A DNA stretch of 64,000 nt from Paenibacillus marchantiophytorum (GCF_014640555.1 NZ_BMHE01000016.1:32036-96035), one strand, 5' to 3'. Positions 16,299-25,014 are shown, counted from the stretch's first letter. The notes: a model not told the origin generated them from the letters alone. Numbers and translations: made by a program.

Positions 16299-16327
16299 TT
16301 GACAGCAGGCACCCCCCTCAGTACAAT
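16299..16327 (+). promoter_or_regulatory. glpP promoter
   Basis: TTGACA (16299-16304), a 17-bp spacer and TACAAT (16322-16327) form a near-consensus sigma-A promoter about 115 bp upstream of glpP. This leaves a leader of about 105 nt that contains a terminator. Confidence 0.8.
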
Positions 16328-16357
16328 GAGGGTAAGTTAATACACTGTGACGGAGAT

Positions 16358-16416
16358 CGGGAGACTCACTAAGAAACGCCAATTGCATATAATTGGCACT
16401 TCTTGGTGAGTTTTTT
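16358..16416 (+). promoter_or_regulatory. glpP-glpK leader terminator/antiterminator (putative GlpP target)
   Basis: GGGAGACT (16359-16366) leads into a long hairpin. Outer arms ACTCAC(T)AAGAA and CTTGGTGAGT and inner arms GCCAATT and AATTGGC (16364-16411) are followed by a run of six Ts (16411-16416). In B. subtilis GlpP with glycerol-3-phosphate prevents termination in glp leaders. The same GGAGACT string precedes the glpD leader hairpin, which supports it as the GlpP recognition element. Confidence 0.75.
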
Positions 16417-16440
16417 ATTGTTTTGAAGGAGGCGAGGGCC

Positions 16441-17004
16441 ATGTCATTAGAAACGCAGCGCATTTTACCAGCGATTAAGAAAATGAAGGATTTGGAGAAG
16501 CTGCTCAAGTCGTCTTTTACCTATATTGTGCTGCTCGATAGCCACATCGGGCAATTGAAGAATATTGTCGATTTGGGCCGTGCCAACGGGAAGAAGCTGC
16601 TGCTGCATGCGGACTTGATCGAAGGACTCAAGAATGACGAGTACGCTGCTGAATTTTTATGTCAAAGCATTCGCCCTGCCGGCATTATCTCGACGCGCGG
16701 GAATGTGATCACGAAGACCAAACAGAATGGTCTGATTGCTATTCAGCGGCTCTTTCTACTAGACAGCAGTGCTTTGGACAAAAGCTACACCCTTCTCGAG
16801 AGAACGCAGCCTGATTATATTGAGGTGCTGCCCGGTGTGATTCCGCATATCATTCGGGAAGTGAAGGAGCGAGCGGGGATTCCTATTTTTGCAGGAGGCC
16901 TCATTCGGTCTGTCGAGGATGTGGAGCAAGCGCTAGGAGCCGGGGCGACCGCGGTGACTACGTCACAAACGGAATTGTGGGAGCACTATCACAAGCGATC
17001 TTGA
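16441..17004 (+). CDS. glpP: Glycerol-3-phosphate-responsive antiterminator GlpP
   Basis: This 187-residue RNA-binding antiterminator binds glycerol-3-phosphate and lets RNA polymerase read through leader terminators of glycerol genes. It carries QRILPAIKKMKDLEKLL at the start, LLLHADLIEGLKNDEYA near residue 60, ALDKSYTLLERTQPDYIEVLPGVIP near 115 and IFAGGLIRSVEDVEQALGAGATAVTTS near 155, a TIM-barrel-like phosphate site. An in-frame codon at 16393 lies within the terminator, so ATG 16441, 8 bp after AAGGAGG, is chosen. It heads a glpP-glpK unit and should control its own leader and that of glpD. Confidence 0.92.
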   Translation: MSLETQRILPAIKKMKDLEKLLKSSFTYIVLLDSHIGQLKNIVDLGRANGKKLLLHADLIEGLKNDEYAAEFLCQSIRPAGIISTRGNVITKTKQNGLIAIQRLFLLDSSALDKSYTLLERTQPDYIEVLPGVIPHIIREVKERAGIPIFAGGLIRSVEDVEQALGAGATAVTTSQTELWEHYHKRS

Positions 17005-17022
17005 ACAATTGGAGGCATGACC

Positions 17023-18531
17023 ATGACAGCGACAGGGATGAATCCCTCTTATATACTTTCCCTCGACCAGGGAACTACGAGCTCTAGAGCTATCCTTTTT
17101 GATCAAAAAGGGCATATTGTGCATACCGCGCAGCAGGAATTTAAGCAGCATTTTCCAAAGCCAGGCTGGGTGGAGCATGATGCCAATGAAATCTGGCTTT
17201 CTATTCAGGGGGTCATGGCAGCTGTTTTATCCGAATCCGGTGTACAGCCTGCGGCAATTGCAGGAATCGGTATCACGAACCAGCGCGAAACGGCGGTTGT
17301 CTGGGATCGTCACACGGGCATGCCTGTGTATCATGCGATTGTTTGGCAGTCTCGTCAAACCGCTGATATTTGCGAAACGTTGAAGGCTCAGGGGCTGAGC
17401 GACTTGTTCCGGGAACGCACAGGACTGTTGATTGACGCTTACTTCTCAGCGACCAAAATCAAATGGATTTTGGATCATGTCGAGGGTGCTCGAGAGAAGG
17501 CGTCGCGTGGAGAACTACTCTTTGGCACGATGGATACGTGGCTGATTTGGAAATTGACAGGCGGCAAGGCGCACGTGACGGATTATTCAAACGCTTCGCG
17601 TACGCTCATCTACAATATTCATGAGTTGAAATGGGATGAGGAGCTGCTCGTTCATCTGGACATTCCGGCTGGGATGCTCCCGGAAGTTCGTTCGTCGTCT
17701 GAGATATATGGCTATACGCAGGAAAGCCTCTTCTTCGGATCAGCGATTCCGATTGCTGGTGCGGCAGGAGATCAGCAGGCTGCTTTGTTCGGGCAAGCCT
17801 GCTTCGAAAAAGGCATGGCCAAGAATACCTATGGCACAGGCTGCTTCATGCTGATGAACACGGGCAATCACGCGATACCTTCGCGCAGCGGGCTTTTGAC
17901 GACGATTGCTTGGGGGCTCGGGGGCAAGGTCGAGTATGCGCTGGAAGGCAGTATTTTCGTGGCAGGATCGGCGATTCAGTGGCTGCGTGACGGGCTGCGG
18001 ATGATTAAATCGGCCAAGGATACGGAAGACTATGCGAAGCGGGTGGCTTCGACTGACGGTGTGTACGTCGTGCCTGCTTTCGTTGGGCTAGGTACTCCTT
18101 ATTGGGACAGCGATGTTCGGGGAGCTATTTTCGGATTGACGCGCGGCACTTCCAAAGAACATTTCATTCGCGCAACGCTCGAATCCCTCGCTTACCAAAC
18201 GAAGGATGTGCTCCAGGCGATGGAGGACGATTCCGGTATTCAGTTGACCAAGCTGCGTGTCGATGGTGGTGCTGTGAAGAACGACTTCCTCATGCAGTTC
18301 CAAAGCGATATGCTGGGTGTTACGGTGGAGCGTCCTGTGATTAGTGAGACAACGGCGCTTGGCGCGGCCTTCCTGGCCGGTTTGGCGGTCGGCTTTTGGC
18401 AGGATCAGGCGGAGATTGCCGCGCAGTGGCAGGTGGATCAGGCTTTCGACCAATCGATGGCTAAGGAACAGCAAGTGAAGTTGTACAGCGGCTGGAAAAA
18501 AGCAGTAAATGCCGCAATGGCTTTCAAATAA
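17023..18531 (+). CDS. glpK: Glycerol kinase
   Basis: This 502-residue FGGY-family kinase converts glycerol plus ATP to sn-glycerol-3-phosphate. Motifs are LSLDQGTTSSRAILFD (phosphate 1) near residue 13, GITNQRETAVVWD near 85, YFSATKIKWILDH near 140, AGDQQAALFGQ near 250 and LRVDGGAVKNDFLMQFQSD near 405. ATG 17017 is only 1 bp from GGAGG, so ATG 17023 at 7 bp is preferred. It follows glpP by 18 bp and is cotranscribed with it. No glpF facilitator gene is in the cluster. Confidence 0.95.
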   Translation: MTATGMNPSYILSLDQGTTSSRAILFDQKGHIVHTAQQEFKQHFPKPGWVEHDANEIWLSIQGVMAAVLSESGVQPAAIAGIGITNQRETAVVWDRHTGMPVYHAIVWQSRQTADICETLKAQGLSDLFRERTGLLIDAYFSATKIKWILDHVEGAREKASRGELLFGTMDTWLIWKLTGGKAHVTDYSNASRTLIYNIHELKWDEELLVHLDIPAGMLPEVRSSSEIYGYTQESLFFGSAIPIAGAAGDQQAALFGQACFEKGMAKNTYGTGCFMLMNTGNHAIPSRSGLLTTIAWGLGGKVEYALEGSIFVAGSAIQWLRDGLRMIKSAKDTEDYAKRVASTDGVYVVPAFVGLGTPYWDSDVRGAIFGLTRGTSKEHFIRATLESLAYQTKDVLQAMEDDSGIQLTKLRVDGGAVKNDFLMQFQSDMLGVTVERPVISETTALGAAFLAGLAVGFWQDQAEIAAQWQVDQAFDQSMAKEQQVKLYSGWKKAVNAAMAFK

Positions 18532-18550
18532 TCAATAGCAATGATATACT
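18522..18550 (+). promoter_or_regulatory. glpD promoter inside the glpK 3' end
   Basis: TTTCAA (18522-18527), a 17-bp spacer and TATACT (18545-18550) would give glpD its own start site. Its -35 box overlaps the last codons of glpK. Confidence 0.5.
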
Positions 18551-18572
18551 TATAACAAGTTAATATTCGGTT

Positions 18573-18640
18573 GGAGACTAGGAGAAGCCATAGCGGCCTA
18601 CACGTGTGAACGTGTTAGGTGTGTTGTGGCTTTTTTATTT
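18573..18640 (+). promoter_or_regulatory. glpD leader terminator/antiterminator (putative GlpP target)
   Basis: GGAGACT (18573-18579) is followed by a hairpin with outer arms AAGCCA (18585-18590) and TGGCTT (18627-18632), inner arms CCTACACG and CGTGTTAGG, and a T-rich tail. Its architecture matches the glpP leader, so glpD expression probably also needs GlpP antitermination. Confidence 0.75.
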
Positions 18641-18664
18641 TGATAAACGCGAGGAGAGATTGAG

Positions 18665-20401
18665 ATGGCAATGGGACAGAACCATACACATACAACGACG
18701 GAAACACACGGATTCAGCGGGTTAAATAGGACTCAAATGCTGCAGGCTATGTCGGAACAGCCTTTGGACTTAATCGTTATTGGCGGCGGTATCACGGGCG
18801 CAGGAATTGCCTTGGATGCGCAAAGTAGAGGGCTTCGCACGGCACTGATTGAGATGCAGGACTTCGCTGCCGGGACATCGAGCCGTTCGACCAAATTAGT
18901 TCATGGCGGGCTGCGCTACTTGAAGCAGTTGGATGTGAAGGTTGTGGCGGAAGTCGGCAAGGAGCGAGCGATTGTTTATGAAAATGGCCCTCACGTCACG
19001 ACGCCGGAGTGGATGCTGCTGCCCTTCTACAAAGGGGGCACATTCGGGAAGTTGTCTACGTCCCTTGGACTGCGTGTGTATGATTTCTTGGCAGGTGTCA
19101 AAAGGTCTGAACGCCGCAAGATGTTTCGTCCGGAGCAGACGCTTTCCCACGAGCCGCTTTTGAAGAAGAAGGATCTGAAAGGCGGCGGTTATTATGTGGA
19201 ATACCGGACAGATGATGCGAGGTTAACCATTGAAGTGATGAAAAAAGCCGTCGAATTGGGCGCTTTGGCCGTGAACTATGCCAAGGTGGAGGAGCTGCTG
19301 GTTGAGAACGGGAAGCTGATTGGCGTGCGGGTTGTGGATCAGATGGGCGGCAGTGGAGCGGGTGCAGAAGCAGGGAGCGGGCGGTCTTACTCGCTGTACG
19401 CGAGCAAGATTGTAAATGCCGCAGGTCCGTGGGTGGACACCTTGCGCGAGATGGATAGATCCAAGCAAGGCAAGACGCTGCACCTGACCAAGGGGGTGCA
19501 TCTGGTGTTCGATCAGAGCAAGTTTCCGCTGCGGCAGGCGATTTATTTCGATACGCCGGACGGGCGGATGGTGTTTGCCATTCCGCGAGACGGCAAAACG
19601 TACATCGGGACGACCGATACCAATTACAAAGGGGATATCGCGAATCCCCGCATCACGCTCGCGGACCGCGCTTATGTGCTGCGCGCCGCGAACGAGATGT
19701 TCCCGTCCCTCGGGTTGACGGAGGCTGACGTCGAATCGAGCTGGACCGGGCTGCGCCCGCTGATCCATCAAGAGGGCAAAGACCCTTCCGAGATTTCGCG
19801 GCGCGATGAAATCTTCGTGTCTGCGTCCGGCCTGATCTCTATGGCCGGAGGAAAGTTGACCGGCTACCGCAAAATGGCGGAGTCGGTCGTGGACAAGATC
19901 GCCGCCATGCTGCTGACGGAGGGTACGGTCTCGGCGGCGCTGCCGGCGAGCCGCACCCGAACGCTGCCGATCTCCGGCGGCGAGGTGGGCGGCTCCGCGA
20001 AGCTGGCGCCGTTCTTGCAAGGCAAGATCAGCCAAGGCCAGCGGCTGGGGCTGACCGAGAGCGAAGCTGCGCTGCTAGCGCACCGCTACGGCTCCAACGT
20101 GGACGCCGTATTCGAGCTGCTGGAGCAGCACCAGGCTGAAGCGGCGCAGCGGGGCATGCCCGCCGCTGTGCTCGCTGCGCTCGTGTACGCGATGGAGCGC
20201 GAGATGGTCGTGAAGCCGGCGGATTTCTTCATCCGCCGGACGGGCGCCCTCTTCTTCAACATCGCGTGGGCCAAGAAGTGGAAGGCGCCGGTGGGCGCCT
20301 ACCTGGCAGAGCGCTTCGGCTGGGACGAAGCTCAGGCTAAGGCTTATGCAGCCGAGTTGGAGCTGCTGCTGCATGAGGCGGTGAACCCGCTGGAGGCTTA
20401 G
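18665..20401 (+). CDS. glpD: Aerobic glycerol-3-phosphate dehydrogenase
   Basis: This 578-residue FAD enzyme at the cytoplasmic membrane face oxidises glycerol-3-phosphate to dihydroxyacetone phosphate and passes electrons to quinone. It shows the FAD-binding LIVIGGGITGAGIALDA near residue 36, AGTSSRSTKLVHGGLRYLK near 75, a YRTDDARLTIE segment near 180, GPWVD near 255 and SMAGGKLTGYRKMAE near 395. A C-terminal DAO_C domain follows. ATG 18665 follows GAGGAGAG. The second half is markedly GC-rich. It completes the glycerol pathway begun by glpK. Confidence 0.95.
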   Translation: MAMGQNHTHTTTETHGFSGLNRTQMLQAMSEQPLDLIVIGGGITGAGIALDAQSRGLRTALIEMQDFAAGTSSRSTKLVHGGLRYLKQLDVKVVAEVGKERAIVYENGPHVTTPEWMLLPFYKGGTFGKLSTSLGLRVYDFLAGVKRSERRKMFRPEQTLSHEPLLKKKDLKGGGYYVEYRTDDARLTIEVMKKAVELGALAVNYAKVEELLVENGKLIGVRVVDQMGGSGAGAEAGSGRSYSLYASKIVNAAGPWVDTLREMDRSKQGKTLHLTKGVHLVFDQSKFPLRQAIYFDTPDGRMVFAIPRDGKTYIGTTDTNYKGDIANPRITLADRAYVLRAANEMFPSLGLTEADVESSWTGLRPLIHQEGKDPSEISRRDEIFVSASGLISMAGGKLTGYRKMAESVVDKIAAMLLTEGTVSAALPASRTRTLPISGGEVGGSAKLAPFLQGKISQGQRLGLTESEAALLAHRYGSNVDAVFELLEQHQAEAAQRGMPAAVLAALVYAMEREMVVKPADFFIRRTGALFFNIAWAKKWKAPVGAYLAERFGWDEAQAKAYAAELELLLHEAVNPLEA

Positions 20402-20571
20402 GCTTCTGGCGAAAAGTTTGCTGTTCATTGGATGGCATATAATCACAAAATATAGAAATATTAATTTTTATTTGTTTTATTTTGGAATAAGATACAATGT
20501 TTTCCTAGCGGGAACGACGTTCGGGAATGTATATTTGTTCCGAATTATTTGCACACATATTAGACAAAATT

Positions 20572-20612
20572 AAGCCTCCAAAGCAGCAATAAAGTAGCTT
20601 TGGAGGCTTTTT
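20572..20612 (+). terminator. Terminator about 170 bp downstream of glpD
   Basis: AAGCCTCCAAAGC pairs with GCTTTGGAGGCTT, then TTTTCT. It could end the glpD transcript or act in a leader of the next gene. The surrounding 316-bp gap also has a CGACGG-CTCACA-CCGTCG hairpin near 20668-20685; nothing else is evident. Confidence 0.75.
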
Positions 20613-20717
20613 CTAGGTGTAAGAGTTGTACTCCTACACTATAAAATATGCTATCATGCCTATAGACGACGGCTCACACCGTCGCTAATTTGGCTAAACA
20701 GAGTAGGTGTGACACAC

Positions 20718-21305
20718 ATGGGAATCACAGAGATTTTATCTTATTTCACCGAAGAAAATTTGTCCTTATGGTTGGACAAGTACCGCTCCTTGGGTCCGTT
20801 GCCCGGTCTTCTTCTCCCTTTTATGAAATCATTCGTTCCGCCGCTCCCTACGCTTGTCATTATTAGCGTGAATGCGGCTGTATATGGGCTCTGGCTTGGT
20901 TTTTTATACTCATGGATCGGCATTGTGTGCGGCTGTTTGGTGACTTTTCTCATCGTGAGAAAGGTATCGGGACATCCCTACCTCGTGCGCTGGGCACAAA
21001 AGCCCAAAGTGCAAAAGAGCCTATCTTGGGCGAGAAGACAGGCTTTTAATTATGTCTTTTTGCTGAGCCTGTTTCCTGTAGGCCCTTTTGTGGTCATTAA
21101 CATGGCTGCGGCTGTCGTACGGATGAGATTTCGATCGTTTCTGGTTGCGGTTGCCTCAGGCAAAGCGGTTATGGTGATGTCGGTTTCGTTTATCGGCCAT
21201 GATCTGAATCGGTTTCTGGAGCATCCCTACGAGATTGCTTATGTGGTTGCTTTCGTGGGAGTTTCAATGGTCATTAGCAAAAGAATTGAGCGGCATTTTG
21301 CCTAA
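20718..21305 (+). CDS. TVP38/TMEM64 (DedA-like) membrane protein
   Basis: This 195-residue integral membrane protein has about five hydrophobic segments. The SNARE-associated/VTT-type core is seen as GPLPGLLLPFMKSFVPPLP near residue 25, WIGIVCGCLVTFLIVRK near 70 and YVFLLSLFPVGPFVVINMAA near 115. DedA-superfamily proteins act in membrane potential maintenance and lipid-carrier recycling; this member's role is unknown. ATG 20718 is chosen over GTG 20709 because AGGTG lies 8 bp before the ATG. Its stop codon overlaps that of the convergent LysR gene. Confidence 0.82.
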   Translation: MGITEILSYFTEENLSLWLDKYRSLGPLPGLLLPFMKSFVPPLPTLVIISVNAAVYGLWLGFLYSWIGIVCGCLVTFLIVRKVSGHPYLVRWAQKPKVQKSLSWARRQAFNYVFLLSLFPVGPFVVINMAAAVVRMRFRSFLVAVASGKAVMVMSVSFIGHDLNRFLEHPYEIAYVVAFVGVSMVISKRIERHFA

Positions 21306-22201
21306 GTGAAAAAGGGTTCGCCAGCAGCTAGCAGCTCATGGAATTTGGCCGCGGCTAGAGATGGAGAGATATCTTGGCGGGTTGCGATCCCGATAGAGCG
21401 TGTGGGTATGGCGACAGTTGGCTTGAGCTCGTGAAGGAGACCATCCGCTAGTTCCTGCGTAACATAGGAGCGGGAAACGAAGGCGACACCCAGTCCGAGC
21501 TTGGCAAATTCGATGAGTAAATCGATGCTGCCTAACTCAATATCTGCTTGGATATCGACGTCTTGCTGGGAGAACCAATGCTCGGCAAAACGTCTCGTGC
21601 TGCTTCCGGCAGATAAGAGCAGCAGCGGAAATTGGCTGATTTCCTGAGCTGTAAGCGGCTGTTCAGCGAGGTGACGATAGGCTTCGCCGCCAACGAAACA
21701 ATCCTGCAGGGTCATGATGGTCTGAACGTTCAAAAGAGGCTCCTCGACCGTCGGTAGATGGATAAGGCCGAAATCGATCGCGCCCTCTTTGACCCGCTGG
21801 GTGATCTCGGATGTTTTACCGTGGGAAAGGCGGATTCGAACGTCCGGGTATTGCTTATGATACGTATCCAAATAGGGAAACAGGAAGTGTTTGAACAAGG
21901 AGTCGTTGGCTGCAACTCGCAGCTCGCCGCCTGTGAGGTGCTTGAGCGCGGTCATTTTACGCTCACCTGCATCCAATAGGGCGAAGGATTGTTCGACATA
22001 AATCAGCAGGGCTTTCCCTTCTTCGGTAAGCTCTACGCCTTTGGACTGACGATGGAAAAGCTTCAGAGATAAAGCTTGCTCCATTTGCTTGATAGCATAG
22101 CTTACAGAAGGCTGGGTGATGAACAGCTCTTGTGCAGCTTTGGTTAAATTGCCTGCTTTGGCCGCGTGTAGAAAAATACGATACCATTCTAAGTGGATCA
22201 T
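21302..22201 (-). CDS. LysR family transcriptional regulator
   Basis: This 299-residue regulator has a winged helix at residues 1-60 (FLHAAKAGNLTKAAQELFITQPSVSYAIKQME) and a LysR substrate-binding domain from about residue 88. The frame is open up to 22246, but ATG 22201 follows AAAGGAG and matches the family start (IHLEWYRIFL). It diverges from aroA with a gap of 111 bp, so it may control aroA; the effector is unknown. Its stop TAG overlaps the stop TAA of the facing membrane protein gene (21302-21305). Confidence 0.9.
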   Translation of the reverse strand: MIHLEWYRIFLHAAKAGNLTKAAQELFITQPSVSYAIKQMEQALSLKLFHRQSKGVELTEEGKALLIYVEQSFALLDAGERKMTALKHLTGGELRVAANDSLFKHFLFPYLDTYHKQYPDVRIRLSHGKTSEITQRVKEGAIDFGLIHLPTVEEPLLNVQTIMTLQDCFVGGEAYRHLAEQPLTAQEISQFPLLLLSAGSSTRRFAEHWFSQQDVDIQADIELGSIDLLIEFAKLGLGVAFVSRSYVTQELADGLLHELKPTVAIPTRSIGIATRQDISPSLAAAKFHELLAAGEPFFT

Positions 22202-22312
22202 GATATAGAGCTCCTTTATGGGAAGGTGCTTATTTGGCGATTTCATTTATGACTAATCCTCTTATTATAATGAGCTTATTCGATAAGATCAATTGGAGAG
22301 GGTGTCGGCAAA

Positions 22313-23674
22313 ATGGTAATCACGAGTGCACATGAACCTGATAGAGAGGCAAGGTCTCCCTGGTCGCAGCATCACGTAGAGCAGAAGGTAAGGCTATCGC
22401 GAATGCAAGGTCGTTTGGATCGAACGATATCGATACCTGGCAGTAAAAGCTTCACGAATCGCGCACTTCTGATTGCCGCACTTGGGAGAGGAACGACTGT
22501 GCTGCGGGGTGTCTTGCAAAGTGATGATTCCTATTGGTGCATGAAGGCGCTGAGGGCATTGGGGGTTGTTATTGAAGATGAAGGTGAGCATGTGACGATT
22601 CACGGCAATGCGGGAAAGTGGGCGGTTGCTGATGCTTCGCTTTATGTAGGCGCTGCTGGAACGGTTGCCCGCTTTTTGCCGGCCGTACTTGCGGTTGGCA
22701 AAGGGGAGTGGCTGATAGAGGGAAGCCGACGCATGGGCGAGCGGCCGCTGACAGCTCTGTTAGATGCGTTAACCGGTTTGGGGGCGGTTATTCAATATGG
22801 CGCAAACCCTGGCAGCGTCCCTTTCACTTTATTGGCGGACGGTTTGAATGGCGGAGAAGTTGCAATATCTGGTGCGGTTTCGAGTCAGTTTATTAGCGGT
22901 TTATTGCTGGCAGCTCCTTATGCCAAAGAAGCTTTGAGCATTCGAATCGACGGTGAAGTGGTGCAGCGTGATTATGTCGAAATGACTCTGGATATGATGC
23001 GGGCATTTGGTGCAAAAATGGAGGTTCAGGAAGATGGACAAGTGATAACGGTTCGACCAGGGGTCTATGAGGCGCGTTCACTGTGCTTGGAACCTGATGT
23101 ATCGACATGTGGTTATTTTTGGGCTCTCGCGGCACTTACGAATGGCCGGATCCGGATTGAGGGGATTTCGGCGCAGACGCGCCAACCAGATATTGCACTA
23201 TTGCAGGTATTGGAGCAAATGGGTTGCACCATTACAAGCGGCGCTGACTTTGTGGAAGTGCAAGGCACAGACAATCTCAAGGGAGGATTCACGGTCAGCA
23301 TGCAGCGATGGTCCGACCAAACGCTCACGCTTGCTGCGTTAGCCCCGTTCGCGGATGGGCCGATTACGCTGATAGACGCTGCCCATATTCGGCACCATGA
23401 ATGTGATCGGATTGCGGCAATTTGTCAGGAGCTTCGCAAGCTGGGCATTGAAGTGGAGGAGCACGCAGACGGCTTGACGGTGCATCCCGGCCAGCCGCAA
23501 CCAGCGCTGCTTGATCCTCATGACGACCATCGGATGGCGATGGCGCTATCGCTAATCGGTGCGCGGGTTGACGGCGTGCAGATGATGGACCCGGGCTGCG
23601 TCTCCAAAACGTGTCCGGACTTTTATGAGCGCTGGCGTGATCTCGGCGTTGGAGTCGATTTTGATTATGCCTAA
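22313..23674 (+). CDS. aroA: EPSP synthase, divergent (3-phosphoshikimate 1-carboxyvinyltransferase)
   Basis: This 453-residue enzyme transfers enolpyruvate from PEP to shikimate-3-phosphate in chorismate synthesis. ISIPGSKSFTNRALLIAAL lies near residue 40, QRDYVEMTLDM near 220, a DQTLTLAALAPFAD catalytic Asp segment near 330, HECDRI near 363 and DDHRMAMALSLIG near 405. The PEP/glyphosate loop reads VGAAGTVARFL where class I enzymes have LGNAGTAMRPL, so the conserved Asn and Pro are replaced. The first 30 residues lie outside the family core. It stands alone beside LysR, away from any aro cluster, so it may be a second copy. Confidence 0.88.
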   Translation: MVITSAHEPDREARSPWSQHHVEQKVRLSRMQGRLDRTISIPGSKSFTNRALLIAALGRGTTVLRGVLQSDDSYWCMKALRALGVVIEDEGEHVTIHGNAGKWAVADASLYVGAAGTVARFLPAVLAVGKGEWLIEGSRRMGERPLTALLDALTGLGAVIQYGANPGSVPFTLLADGLNGGEVAISGAVSSQFISGLLLAAPYAKEALSIRIDGEVVQRDYVEMTLDMMRAFGAKMEVQEDGQVITVRPGVYEARSLCLEPDVSTCGYFWALAALTNGRIRIEGISAQTRQPDIALLQVLEQMGCTITSGADFVEVQGTDNLKGGFTVSMQRWSDQTLTLAALAPFADGPITLIDAAHIRHHECDRIAAICQELRKLGIEVEEHADGLTVHPGQPQPALLDPHDDHRMAMALSLIGARVDGVQMMDPGCVSKTCPDFYERWRDLGVGVDFDYA

Positions 23675-23704
23675 CGAAGCAAGTTGTTGATTGGCCTGTT
23701 TGGT

Positions 23705-24814
23705 TTAAGCTGTTGGTTCATCCAGCAGCACCTGAAGGCGTAGTTTCGGATACAGAACGGACATTTCTGCAGCCTGTTTCTCCAATTCCTTGCGATCAAA
23801 TGGTTTAGGGAAAATGTCCAAATCCGGCAAAAAAGTCACACGCGTTCCGGTCTCATTGGTGAAACCGACCGTTTGCAGCTCGCTTTGGGGGATGCCGTGC
23901 TTATAGGATTGTTGAAACACACGTCCGTCACGGCGAATTTCAACCGAAAGCTTGAGAGACAGCGCGTTGACGATGGGCATACTGATGCCTTTTTCGCTGC
24001 CGGGTGCAAAGAATGAGGCACTGGCGCTAAGTCGATTCATGTCCGTGAGAACGGTTTGAACCCGGGGATGGTCTACGCCAGGAAGCGCCTGAACAGGGAT
24101 GCCTCGACCGTTATCTGCAACGGTTACGCTGCCGTCACGGTGCAGGAAAAGCTGGACCTCGGTACTGGTCCCGTGCAAATGCTCCAGAATGCTGTTCTCG
24201 ACCACAGCCCACAAGAGGAGATGGGGATCATAACCATCATCGGCTGCACCCAAGTAGGGACGTGCATTATTTCTGACCTCCGACATATCAAGGAAATCAC
24301 TGGTATCGAATAAATCAGCTGTCGCGGCAAGCAGGAGAAGGAGCGGAAGTGCGCGATGGCCGGGAACTACGTATTTACCGCCGCGTTCTTCCTGTACAAG
24401 CAGATCGGCACCTGCTAATGCTTTCATATGATGATAAAGTTGTCCCGTTGTTCCCATATTCAGACGCTCGACGAGCTCTGGACCGGTAAGCGGCTCTTGA
24501 AGAACGGTCCGCAAAATATCTAGACGCTGCTTATGGCCCAGAGCGCCGAGGATTTTGGCTGCTTTATCACTATCCAAGTGCAGAAGCTGACTAACGCCTC
24601 TCTCTTGCGGCTCCCAGCGATAATGAGTAGGCCCGCTCTGGAATTGTCCCGAGTAAAAGACTCTGCCTTGTTCCGCGTCCGGCAGCTGTTGTTGGGCCGT
24701 AAATTTACTCGTCTCTTCCTGCCTTTGCATGAATTCTCCGATGCTCTGTTGGAGCATATTCATTTGTGTTTGCAAGGCATCTAGTTCGGCTCCATAATCC
24801 CGTGGTACTGTCAA
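23705..24814 (-). CDS. ArsR-type HTH regulator fused to a GyrB-like GHKL ATPase domain
   Basis: This 369-residue protein has three parts. A coiled-coil-prone N-terminus rich in Gln and Glu (1-65) comes first. An ArsR winged helix (about 80-150) contains LGALGHKQRLDILRTVL and GTTGQLYHHMKAL. A GyrB/ParE-like ATPase domain (about 195-365) has N box LLWAVVENSILEHL, G1 box VADNGRGIPV, and IVNALSLKLSVEIRRDGRVF with ETGTRVTFLPD. The GLHGVG lid is replaced by SEKGIS, so nucleotide handling may differ from gyrase. GTG 24823 lies inside GAGGTGATCC, a perfect anti-16S match, so TTG 24814 is the likely start. Its own operator lies upstream. Confidence 0.8.
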   Translation of the reverse strand: MTVPRDYGAELDALQTQMNMLQQSIGEFMQRQEETSKFTAQQQLPDAEQGRVFYSGQFQSGPTHYRWEPQERGVSQLLHLDSDKAAKILGALGHKQRLDILRTVLQEPLTGPELVERLNMGTTGQLYHHMKALAGADLLVQEERGGKYVVPGHRALPLLLLLAATADLFDTSDFLDMSEVRNNARPYLGAADDGYDPHLLLWAVVENSILEHLHGTSTEVQLFLHRDGSVTVADNGRGIPVQALPGVDHPRVQTVLTDMNRLSASASFFAPGSEKGISMPIVNALSLKLSVEIRRDGRVFQQSYKHGIPQSELQTVGFTNETGTRVTFLPDLDIFPKPFDRKELEKQAAEMSVLYPKLRLQVLLDEPTA

Positions 24815-24830
24815 TTGGATCACCTCATGA

Positions 24831-24870
24831 GTTATTATTTAAATACGTAATTACGTAATTAAATAATAAC
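24831..24870. promoter_or_regulatory. 40-bp near-perfect palindrome upstream of the ArsR-ATPase gene
   Basis: GTTATTATTTAA and TTAAATAATAAC arms flank TACGTAATTACGTA, itself a perfect palindrome. Only one pair in the 40 bp is mismatched. It begins 17 bp upstream of the chosen start and is a probable autoregulatory operator. Confidence 0.75.
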
Positions 24871-24952
24871 ATAGCGATTAGAAAATGTATACAACGGAAT
24901 AAATGCTCCCGATGTCCAGGGACCCAGCGTTATTCGGCAAATCTATCGATAA

Positions 24953-24999
24953 CAAAAAGACGAACAAATGCTACGAATAGCGTTTGTCCGTCTTTTTGT
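24953..24999 (-). terminator. Terminator of the tandem SDR genes
   Basis: CAAAAAGACGAACAAATGCT pairs with AGCGTTTGTCCGTCTTTTTG. It lies just after the downstream SDR stop, with a U-rich arm in both directions. Confidence 0.8.
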
Positions 25000-25014
25000 T
25001 TCGCAATTGGCTGC

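Noticed and set aside
19223..20035. 270-codon minus-strand frame inside glpD
   Set aside because: Arises from GC-rich codon use in glpD; Arg-rich with no motif.
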